From: Alphaproteobacteria bacterium
GTDB taxonomy: Bacteria > Pseudomonadota > Alphaproteobacteria > Sphingomonadales > Sphingomonadaceae
Assembly: GCA_030424845.1 (NCBI GenBank)
Contig: JAUHWC010000006.1
Span: forward strand, 62,001-126,000
Length of the DNA stretch: 64,000 nt
Reading direction: 5' to 3'
The position numbers and the translations under genes are program-made. Of this stretch, positions 52,561 to 59,943 are shown one piece after another (positions within the stretch are counted from its first letter, which is position 1; the number at the start of each line of letters is the position of its first letter). Under the pieces are notes generated by a model. It ran no database searches, was not told the origin of the DNA, and worked only from the letters and a program-made list of their open reading frames with translations.

Positions 52561-53325
52561 TCAGCCACCCAGCGTCTCCGCAGCAGCTGCAATCGACCTG
52601 GCACTGTCCATGGTCGGGAAATACTCAAGGCCAATCGGCCCGGTGTAGCCCAGTTCCCTGAGCGTGCGCATGACCTCGGCATAGTCAAGCTCACCGGTTG
52701 CCGGCTCGTTGCGGCCCGGCCAGCCAGCCACCTGCACATGTTCGACGAGGTGCATGCGACCTTCGAGCACTTCGCGCATGTCCTCGCCCATCACGCGGCT
52801 GTGGTAGACGTCATAGATCAGCTTCAGGCGCGGGCTGCCCACCTCCTCGATGATATCCAGCGCCAGCTTGGTGCTGACGAGATACATCGTTGCGAACAGC
52901 TCTGTATTGAGCGGCTCCAGTACCAGCGTGACGCCGGCCTCCTCGGCAAGCGCGGCGGCACGGGTCAGCACGCTCACCGCGTTGGCGCGGTGTTCTTCTT
53001 CCGACATGCCATCAACGCGAAAGCCCGATGCAATGATAAGCGGGGGCGATCCCAGCTTCTGCGCCACGGCCAGCGTATCGGCAACGGCAGATAGCATCTC
53101 ATCATGTTCTGCGGGATCAACAATGGATCGGCGCGGATCGACACAGAAACCGGTGAGCTTGCTGGCCGTTTCTGCCAGGGCGGAGGCGATGCCCTCCACG
53201 TCCTTGTCACGCCAGAGGTGAAATTCGACGAGATCGAGGCCTGCGGCCTTGGCCGCGCGGATCCGGTCGGGGAGGCCTTCACCAGCCTCGGAAAATTGCC
53301 ATTCGATGCAAGACGACAGCTTCAT
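52561..53325 (-). CDS. Hydroxypyruvate-isomerase-like TIM-barrel protein
   Basis: This 254-residue protein has LEPLNTELFATMY, KLIYDVYHSRVMGED, HVQVAGWPGRNEPATGELDY (HVQVAGWPGRNEP) and IGLEYFP, a set typical of hydroxypyruvate isomerase/OtnI-type sugar isomerases. It probably isomerises a short sugar or keto-sugar acid. It is the first gene of the leftward operon and is separated from the TonB receptor upstream by a strong hairpin. It is one of three TIM-barrel isomerase-like proteins in the block. Confidence 0.9.
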   Translation of the reverse strand: MKLSSCIEWQFSEAGEGLPDRIRAAKAAGLDLVEFHLWRDKDVEGIASALAETASKLTGFCVDPRRSIVDPAEHDEMLSAVADTLAVAQKLGSPPLIIASGFRVDGMSEEEHRANAVSVLTRAAALAEEAGVTLVLEPLNTELFATMYLVSTKLALDIIEEVGSPRLKLIYDVYHSRVMGEDMREVLEGRMHLVEHVQVAGWPGRNEPATGELDYAEVMRTLRELGYTGPIGLEYFPTMDSARSIAAAAETLGG

Positions 53326-53365
53326 GTCCGCAAACCCTTGGTCGGTCGGCAGGCTGCCGGATGTA

Positions 53366-53390
53366 GGGGGGCGGTCGCCAATCGCCCCCC
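53366..53390 (-). terminator. Hairpin downstream of the second TonB receptor
   Basis: GGGGGGCG (53366-53373) pairs with CGCCCCCC (53383-53390) over a 9-nt loop in the 79-bp gap after the receptor stop. It is a likely terminator or attenuator for the receptor, before the TIM-barrel operon. Confidence 0.65.
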
Positions 53391-53404
53391 TCTATCACAG
53401 GTAC

Positions 53405-55762
53405 TTAGTAGTCCAGGCTCAGGCGCAAGCCGAAGGTTGTCGGCGTGCCGAACTGCCAGTTGTAGATATCGTCCGGACCAGCCGACACGAACGAGCCATA
53501 AGTCAGGGCACGCTCGTTCTCGAGGTTGCGGGCGAAGAACTGAACGCCGAGGGTGTCGCTCTCGTTCCGCCACTCGATGCTGAGATCAGTCTGCGTGAGC
53601 GAGGATTGTTCACCATCGTTGTAGTTATAGAAATCGGTGAAGTAGCTGCTCTTGAAGGTGGTCGAGATACCACCCGTAATGCTGCCGTCCTTGCCGAAAT
53701 CGAAAGTGTGGCTGAGGCCTGCCCGGATCACCCACTTGGGCGAGAAGGGCGCGGTGTTGCCGGCAAAGTTCGGCTGCTGGACACCGGCCTGGGTCGGATC
53801 CAGGTCGCCAATACCGTTGATCGGACAACCGCCAACGCAGAACACGTTGAACTGGGCAAACAGCTCGTCATAGGTCGCATCGAGATAGTTGACCGACAGG
53901 TCAAGCACGGTGCCCTGCTCGAAATCGAACACACCTTCCGCTTCCAGGCCCCAAATGGTTGCCGCACCGGCATTGAAGGTCTGGCCACCAACTGACGTGT
54001 CGAGCAGTACCGAGACCTGCAGGCCGCTGTAATCGTAGTAGAAGCCGCCCAGGTTCACCTGGTAGTTGCCGCCTGGCCCGAAGGTGAACTTGCCACCTGC
54101 TTCATATGCGGTGTTCGTTTCCGGGGCGTAAGCACCCACGGAGTCGAAGCCACCACCCTTGAACCCGGTCGATACCTTGGCGAAGAGCAGCGTATCCGGG
54201 TTGGGCTGATAATTCACGCCCAGCAGCCAGGTAACCTTGTCATCGCTGCTGCCGAGGTTGAGCGTGGTGAGGAACCGCATCTGGGAGAAGTCCTTGCGAT
54301 CCGTACCATTGCCGAACAGGTGCGGATCAGGCGGACCGGCGCCAAAGGCCGAAGCGTTGCGGTAGAGTGCATCGCGCGAGTTGTCGGTGTAACGCACACC
54401 GGCTACCGCCGTGAGCGTCTCGCTTACCGGCACTTCGACCTGTCCAAAGGCTGACAGGCTGTCGCTGCTCACATCGCGACTGAAGTAGCTGAGGAATGCG
54501 CCGCCACCCGGCGGGATCATGAAGCCGGATTCGTTACTCTGCTTCTCGTCGAAATAGAACGCACCCACCTGGTAGACGATGCCGTTGAGGTCACCGTTGA
54601 GACGCAGTTCGTGGCTCTGTGTTTCGACGTCGTCCAGGAAGCTGAAGCTGCGGTAGGTCACCGGCAGCGTCACGAAGCTGTCTGGATCGCCGGAATATTC
54701 GCGATAGCCTGCAATGTAGCTGAGCGTCGCATTTTCACCGATGTCATAGGCGATGCGGCCACGCACGGCCCATGTGTTGTCGCCGATCTCGCCAAGGCCA
54801 TAGCCGGGTGACTGATATTCCGCGCGGTCAATGTTATCGAGGAAGTTGGTCCCCGAGGGAACGCACAGGGTTTCGGTATAGGCGGGTGCCACGCGATCAT
54901 AACCGGCGAGGTTGCAGCTAGGACCGGTGGGCGCATTGCCCGGAGCGTTGAGATCGCCAAAGGCAAAAGCCTGCGGCGTGAATCGGCGATCTGCAAATTC
55001 TGCTGCGATAGTCGCGGTCAGAGGGCCGCCATTGTCGAAATCGAGGGTTGCGCGCCCGCCGTAGGCGCTGTTGTCATCCGAACGACCACCCGCGAACGGC
55101 GGGAACGGCCCGAAGCCGTAACCGGCCGGATGCTTGACGTAGCCATCTCGCTCTTCCCAGAAGCCTGCAACGCGCAGGCCCACGGCATCACCCAACGGGA
55201 TGTCGATGCCGGCATCAAAGCGATAGGCGCTGTAGTTTCCAAGCGACAGGGAGGCGTTGACGCCCAGCTCGTCACCCGGCTTGCGTGTGATGAAGTTGAT
55301 TGCGCCGGCAGTCGAGTTGCGACCGTAGAGGGTTCCCTGCGGGCCACGCAGCACTTCCACACGCTCGAGGTCGAAGATCGCCACGCCCAGCACATTCGGG
55401 CGGTTGATGTATTCGCCATCAATATTGGTCACCACCGAAGTGTCCTGCGCTTCGTCGTTCGAGTTTGTCCCGATACCACGCAGGGTGATCTTCACCGTGC
55501 CCTGGTCCTGCACGACCTGGACCGCCGGAGCGATCTGGCCGAGATCCTCTGCATTGGTAAAGCCTTGCGATGCCAGTTCGTCGGCTCCGACGACATCCAT
55601 GGCGATCGGCACGTCCGTCACGTCCTGCGCGCGGTTCTGTGCCGTCACCACGATGACATCATCATTGGTATCCTCAGCCGCTTCCTGTGCATGGGCAGGC
55701 ATGGCGAGCATTGCCAGGCCGCAGCCAGCCAGCAAGAGTGACTTGTGTGAAAACTTGCTCAT
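53405..55762 (-). CDS. TonB-dependent outer-membrane receptor
   Basis: This 785-residue protein has a signal peptide ending in AMPAHAQ and a TonB-box-like DDVIVVTAQNRAQ. The plug domain reads TLRGIGTNSNDEAQDTSV and VEVLRGPQGTLYGRNSTAGAIN, and the barrel ends LRLSLDY. It would import a glycoside or polyphenol across the outer membrane. It lies upstream of the sugar operon and divergent from the TetR gene, 368 bp away, so it is a candidate member of the TetR regulon. Confidence 0.94.
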   Translation of the reverse strand: MSKFSHKSLLLAGCGLAMLAMPAHAQEAAEDTNDDVIVVTAQNRAQDVTDVPIAMDVVGADELASQGFTNAEDLGQIAPAVQVVQDQGTVKITLRGIGTNSNDEAQDTSVVTNIDGEYINRPNVLGVAIFDLERVEVLRGPQGTLYGRNSTAGAINFITRKPGDELGVNASLSLGNYSAYRFDAGIDIPLGDAVGLRVAGFWEERDGYVKHPAGYGFGPFPPFAGGRSDDNSAYGGRATLDFDNGGPLTATIAAEFADRRFTPQAFAFGDLNAPGNAPTGPSCNLAGYDRVAPAYTETLCVPSGTNFLDNIDRAEYQSPGYGLGEIGDNTWAVRGRIAYDIGENATLSYIAGYREYSGDPDSFVTLPVTYRSFSFLDDVETQSHELRLNGDLNGIVYQVGAFYFDEKQSNESGFMIPPGGGAFLSYFSRDVSSDSLSAFGQVEVPVSETLTAVAGVRYTDNSRDALYRNASAFGAGPPDPHLFGNGTDRKDFSQMRFLTTLNLGSSDDKVTWLLGVNYQPNPDTLLFAKVSTGFKGGGFDSVGAYAPETNTAYEAGGKFTFGPGGNYQVNLGGFYYDYSGLQVSVLLDTSVGGQTFNAGAATIWGLEAEGVFDFEQGTVLDLSVNYLDATYDELFAQFNVFCVGGCPINGIGDLDPTQAGVQQPNFAGNTAPFSPKWVIRAGLSHTFDFGKDGSITGGISTTFKSSYFTDFYNYNDGEQSSLTQTDLSIEWRNESDTLGVQFFARNLENERALTYGSFVSAGPDDIYNWQFGTPTTFGLRLSLDY

Positions 55763-56130
55763 TATTTCCTCCCAGGCGACGCTTGCGATGCGCCGTTATC
55801 TGTTTGCCTTGTTCCTAGCATCCCCACGTCCGGCCATTTCCCGGGCCGAACTCCCATTTCGCGGCCTGCACCCTTGCGCCCACCTTGAACGCTTGACGAC
55901 GCACAGTCCTCGATAGGGTAAGTGATGACGCAGTCAGACAATTAAGTAAAATTGTATGATTGCATGGTTTCCTATCGCTCTTATGGATAGGTTATCCCGT
56001 ATAACGATCCCTTCCGGCCTTTGGCGCCACTTGCGCGACCTCCATCAGGCCGCTTGTCCGGACGCATCTCCCGCTCCGCGAATCAAAATTAGAATTGCGG
56101 TTCTTGTTTATTTGAGCGAATGCCCTGCCT
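55763..56130. other. Divergent regulatory region between TonB receptor and TetR gene
   Basis: This 368-bp region has no supportable gene. It carries AT-rich dyads CAATT-N6-AATTG (55939-55954) and GTTAT-N5-ATAAC near 55991-56005. The strong TetR-type palindrome lies at 56086-56109. It must hold the promoters of both the receptor and the regulator. Confidence 0.65.
56086..56109. promoter_or_regulatory. TetR-type palindrome upstream of the TetR gene
   Basis: AAATT-AGAAT-TGCG-GTTCT-TGTTT has one core difference from the perfect palindrome and ends 21 bp before the ATG at 56131. This position is typical of an autoregulatory operator. Confidence 0.65.
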
Positions 56131-56799
56131 ATGTCAATGATCGGACCGGAAACCGCTGCCCTTGGGAACAATGCCCCCAGCAGCAAACCGCGACAGGGCC
56201 GCAGCCTCGCGTCCTTCCAGCGCATGCTCGACGCCACCAAGGCGCTGATGCTCGAGCGCGGTAGCGAGGACTTCACGCTCCAGGACGTGAGCGAACGGGG
56301 CAATGTATCGATCGGGTCGATCTACCTGCGGTTTGAAAGCAAGGACCGGTTGATCCATGCGGTTATCGCGCAGGAGTTGGAAGCAGTGCTGGCGGGCGAG
56401 AAAGCCATGCTCGACATGGTGCTGGCCAGGAGCAAGGACCTGTCCGATTTCCTGCCGCTCTACATCGACAGCTACAGCAGCTTTCTGGAAACAAACGCGC
56501 CCCTGCTGCGCACCATCATGCAACGCGCCTCCGTCGATCAGGCAGTCTCCGGCCCGGGCCGCGAAACCGCGCGACAATCCGCCGCCATGTCCACCGAGGC
56601 CATATTGTCTTTCCGCAGCGAGATCGGCGGTGCCGATCCGGCCAAGAAGGCGGAGGCCATCTTCCTGATCATCTTTGCAACGCTCGCTCGCCAGTTCGGC
56701 CTTGGTGCCACAACCGAAAGTGGCGATCCGGAAGTGTGGAAGGTGACCAAGCACGAACTCGCGAAGATGGCCCTCGCCTATCTTCGCTTTGAACAATAG
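56131..56799 (+). CDS. TetR/AcrR-family transcriptional regulator
   Basis: This 222-residue protein has an N-terminal helix-turn-helix (FTLQDVSERGNVSIGSIYLRFESKDRL, recognition part NVSIGSIYLRFESK) after a basic arm KPRQGRS, and a helical ligand-binding domain. TetR proteins usually repress and are released by a small ligand. A near-perfect palindrome lies just before it and five related sites occur upstream of glycoside genes from 32.3 to 46.8 kb, so it is the best candidate local repressor (inference). It is divergent from the TonB receptor. Confidence 0.92.
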   Translation: MSMIGPETAALGNNAPSSKPRQGRSLASFQRMLDATKALMLERGSEDFTLQDVSERGNVSIGSIYLRFESKDRLIHAVIAQELEAVLAGEKAMLDMVLARSKDLSDFLPLYIDSYSSFLETNAPLLRTIMQRASVDQAVSGPGRETARQSAAMSTEAILSFRSEIGGADPAKKAEAIFLIIFATLARQFGLGATTESGDPEVWKVTKHELAKMALAYLRFEQ

Positions 56800-56827
56800 G
56801 CAGCCGAAGGCGGATCGCCTCGCTCCG

Positions 56828-57718
56828 TCACTGGATGGCCAGCCAGGCGAGATACTGATCGATCCAAAGGTCGCTGGTCGTGCCCATGGGGCGCATCCCG
56901 AAACCGTGTCCACCGCCTGAGTAGAGGTGGAACTCCACCGCGGAACTTTCCTCCAGCCATTGCGCGAAGAGGTTAAGGCCGCCCTGAGTGAACAGCGGAT
57001 CATCTGCGGCGATCGCAAGGAACAGTTCAGGTCGAGGCCCCTCGCCCACCGTCTGCGTCATCGGCGGGTAGATCAGTGCGACATGATCCAGCCATTGCGC
57101 TTCCTCGTGATTTTCCAGCAGTCGGATTGCGGTGCGCGAGCCCGCCGAGAAGCCGATCACCCCGATGGCATCCTCGTCGATCTCCCACTCTTCCGCATTC
57201 GCGCGAAGCATCGCCACCGCAGCGGCCAGATCCTCGACAGCAGGTGGGTGGTCAGGCAGTTCGCGCTCACCCAAGTTGCCGAAATCGGCCACAAGTCCCG
57301 CCATGAAATCCCCGGCACTCGCAGCAGTATCGCGCGGGCGGTACTTGAGGACGAAGGCCGTATAGCCTTGCGCGGCAAGCCGCTCGGCCACCCAGAAGCC
57401 CTCGCTCTCGATCGAAACAAAGGAATAGCCGCCACCGGGCACGACGATCACCGCCTTGCCGTTACCGCGTCCGTTCTTCGGCCTGACCGGATAAAGCGAA
57501 GGCCGGCTGACATTGCGCACCCAGACCTGCCCGAACACGCGGTTCCACTGCTCGGTGTCTGGCGTGTCGGCAGCGACGGTGGGCAGATAGACCTGCTCAC
57601 CGGGAATGGCGGGAACAACGTCAGCCACAAGCATTGACGCATCGGGCTGGGCCCTTGCCGGATGCGCCCATGCCAAGGCGGCCAGAACAACCAGGACCAG
57701 TACCTTCGGATTCATCAT
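56828..57718 (-). CDS. Secreted alpha/beta hydrolase (acetylesterase-like), paralogue
   Basis: This protein of about 296 residues has a signal peptide (MMNPKVLVLVVLAALAWAHPARAQ) and the oxyanion-loop VVPGGGYSFVSIESEGFW. The nucleophile Ser lies in IGFSAGSRTA, the Asp in IAADDPLFTQ and the His in SGGGHGFG. It shares layout with the protein at 33659. Probable function is ester hydrolysis of decorated glycosides in the periplasm. Two adjacent ATGs (57718 and 57715) are possible starts. Confidence 0.89.
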   Translation of the reverse strand: MMNPKVLVLVVLAALAWAHPARAQPDASMLVADVVPAIPGEQVYLPTVAADTPDTEQWNRVFGQVWVRNVSRPSLYPVRPKNGRGNGKAVIVVPGGGYSFVSIESEGFWVAERLAAQGYTAFVLKYRPRDTAASAGDFMAGLVADFGNLGERELPDHPPAVEDLAAAVAMLRANAEEWEIDEDAIGVIGFSAGSRTAIRLLENHEEAQWLDHVALIYPPMTQTVGEGPRPELFLAIAADDPLFTQGGLNLFAQWLEESSAVEFHLYSGGGHGFGMRPMGTTSDLWIDQYLAWLAIQ

Positions 57719-57852
57719 CAGCCACACCCTTTGCGCATTGCGTATCCCGTTGCGGAGAGAGTGAATTCATCGGGCTGGGATGAAAAATCGATTGATACCA
57801 TGCCGATGCATCGAGATGGCTGATATGTCATTGCCGACAAAGCATAGATCGT

Positions 57853-57868
57853 TGCAATTCAAATTGCA
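57853..57868. promoter_or_regulatory. Palindrome just upstream of second LysR gene
   Basis: TGCAATTCAAATTGCA is a 7-bp perfect inverted repeat with a 2-nt centre, 21 bp before the ATG at 57889. It has the size of a LysR-type autoregulatory operator. Confidence 0.45.
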
Positions 57869-57888
57869 CCGAGGCATAAATCGCAGTC

Positions 57889-58800
57889 ATGCGTTTCAAG
57901 GGACTGGACCTCAACCTGCTGGTGGCATTCGATGCTCTCATGAGCACCCGAAGTGTCAGCAATGCCGCCAAGCGCCTCAATCTGAGCCAGCCGGCGATGA
58001 GCGCTGCCCTTGCCCGTTTGCGAGACTATTTCGGTGATGAACTGCTGGTCCTGCAAGGCAAGCGGATGCACCCCACCGCTTTTGCCGACGACTTGATGCC
58101 GCAGGTGCGGCAGAGCCTGATGAACCTCGAAAGCATGCTGGCCAAATCGCCCAATTTCGATCCGACGACATCCAGGCGCGAGTTCCGCATCGTAACGTCC
58201 GACTATGTGCAATCCTCGATGATCGTGCCTCTCTGCCGCGAGCTGGCAGTCGAGGCCCCCGGCATCAAGATCGATTGCCAGCTTCCTCAGGGGACCACCA
58301 GCCAGCACCTCGATGAGGGGCAGATCGACATCATGATCACTCCGGAATACATCCTGAGCGGCGATCATCCTGCCTACGAGCTTTATCGCGAACCGCAGGT
58401 CGTTGTCGGCGCCCTTGAAAACCCGATCCTGCAAAAAGGCTATCTGACCGAGGAAGAGTTCGCCGAGGCAGGACACGTCGCCGTGGTGTTGGGCGAACAA
58501 CGCGTCACATCCTATGCCGACAGGCAATTGGAGATCATGGGCAAGAAGCGCCATATCGAAGTGACGACCTCGATATTCTCCGCCGTTCCCTGGTATGTCG
58601 AGGGGACGGAGCGCATAGGATTGCTGCATGAAAGCCTTGCCCGCGAACTGGCACGGCGATTCAAGATAACCGTCGTGCCGGTACCCTTCCCGGTCCAGCC
58701 AATGCGGCAAATGCTTTGCTATCATGCGGGACGCGAAGAAGATGCCGGCCTCATCTGGCTGCGCGGAAAGATCGAGGCTATTGCCCGACAAGAGGCATAG
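57889..58800 (+). CDS. LysR-family transcriptional regulator
   Basis: This 303-residue protein opens MRFKGLDLNLLVAFDALMSTRSV (first part: MRFKGLDLNLLVAFDALM), then the HTH stretch NAAKRLNLSQPAMSAALARL. A LysR substrate-binding domain follows. It shares its opening with the LysR at 6940, so both belong to a NodD/LinR-like group often tied to aromatic or plant-phenolic signals. It probably activates the extradiol dioxygenase gene that follows after 118 bp. Confidence 0.93.
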   Translation: MRFKGLDLNLLVAFDALMSTRSVSNAAKRLNLSQPAMSAALARLRDYFGDELLVLQGKRMHPTAFADDLMPQVRQSLMNLESMLAKSPNFDPTTSRREFRIVTSDYVQSSMIVPLCRELAVEAPGIKIDCQLPQGTTSQHLDEGQIDIMITPEYILSGDHPAYELYREPQVVVGALENPILQKGYLTEEEFAEAGHVAVVLGEQRVTSYADRQLEIMGKKRHIEVTTSIFSAVPWYVEGTERIGLLHESLARELARRFKITVVPVPFPVQPMRQMLCYHAGREEDAGLIWLRGKIEAIARQEA

Positions 58801-58918
58801 ACGAGGCCGATAACCACGCATCCAAAGAACAATTTTTACAAATTTGTCCGGCTCCCTATTTTCATCGCCAACAGTCCGCAGGAAATCCTTGGCCTGCGCA
58901 AGCATGGGATGGATCAGA

Positions 58919-59821
58919 ATGAGTCGCGTCAGCGAAATCCGATATGTTGGCTACACGGTACCCGACCTGGACGCAGAGCGGGCCTTCTACCGCGACAAGT
59001 GGAAGCTGAAGGAAGTCCATGAAGCTGGCGGGATGGTCCATTTCGCTGCCGAGGGACATGATGAGTTGTTCGTGATCCGTCTGCGTCAGGGTGAGCAACG
59101 CAAGGTGGATGTCATCTCGCTGGCAACCGAAACGCGTGAAGACGTGGATGCACTGTTCGCCAAGGTGCGCGACTATGGCTGCAAGATTATTTGGGAACCG
59201 CGCGAGCAAGAGCAGTTTGGGGGCGGCTACGGTTTCCGCTTCTTCTCGCTCGACGGCCTGCCCTACGAGATTTCCGCCGGCGTGGAACGCGGCACTTCCC
59301 GCACCATCGCCCCGCGCGAGGCAATTCCGGAAAAGATCAGCCACATCGTGATGCATTCACCGAGACACAAGGAGGAGATAGCATTCTTCACCGATGTGCT
59401 GGGCTTCCGCATCAGCGACTGGCTGGGCGATTTCATGTGCTTCCTGCGCTGCAATTCGGCCCACCACCGGATCGCATTCCTTCCTGGTCCGCCCTGCCTC
59501 AATCACGTGGCCTTCGACATGGCCAATGTGGACGAGATGATGCGTGGCGTGGCACGCCTGAAGAAGAAGGATATCGATATCCTTTGGGGCCCCGGTCGTC
59601 ACACTGCCGGCAACAACACCTTCAGCTATTTCGCGACACCCAGCGGCTTTGCCGTGGAATACACGTCCGAACTGGAAGAGGTCGATTTCGAGTCCCATGA
59701 ACCGCAGGTAATCGAGCCTGCTCCGAATATCATGGATCAGTGGGGTATCGGCGTGGGCGGCCCCCAGACCATGCCCAAGCCGGAGCCTGACCCGGCCCTT
59801 TTCCAGCCTGCCTCCGTTTAG
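58919..59821 (+). CDS. Type I extradiol ring-cleavage dioxygenase (VOC family)
   Basis: This 300-residue two-domain VOC protein has the full catalytic set His142 (KISHIVMHS), His196 (CLNHVAFDM) and Glu247 (GFAVEYTSELE), and the GPGRHTAGNNTFSYF loop typical of 2,3-dihydroxybiphenyl-1,2-dioxygenase-like enzymes. It would cleave a catechol ring with Fe(II) and O2. The start at 58919 gives MSRVSEIRYVGYTV; in-frame ATGs at 58844 and 58904 add unrelated sequence. It is the most canonical of the three VOC dioxygenases in the window. Confidence 0.92.
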   Translation: MSRVSEIRYVGYTVPDLDAERAFYRDKWKLKEVHEAGGMVHFAAEGHDELFVIRLRQGEQRKVDVISLATETREDVDALFAKVRDYGCKIIWEPREQEQFGGGYGFRFFSLDGLPYEISAGVERGTSRTIAPREAIPEKISHIVMHSPRHKEEIAFFTDVLGFRISDWLGDFMCFLRCNSAHHRIAFLPGPPCLNHVAFDMANVDEMMRGVARLKKKDIDILWGPGRHTAGNNTFSYFATPSGFAVEYTSELEEVDFESHEPQVIEPAPNIMDQWGIGVGGPQTMPKPEPDPALFQPASV

Positions 59822-59890
59822 TGGCTCGGCAAGAGGCCAAGGAACTCTCCCGGGTGGGTGCTTCTCTCTCAAGGCGCCTACCCTCTCTGT

Positions 59891-59923
59891 CCCCTGCCGC
59901 TGCCGCTCGCGCAGCGGCAGGGG
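59891..59923. terminator. Bidirectional terminator hairpin
   Basis: CCCCTGCCGCTG (59891-59902) pairs perfectly with CAGCGGCAGGGG (59912-59923) over a 9-nt loop, in the gap between the converging dioxygenase and GH106 genes. Confidence 0.75.
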
Positions 59924-59943
59924 CTCTCAAAACGACCGGGCAT

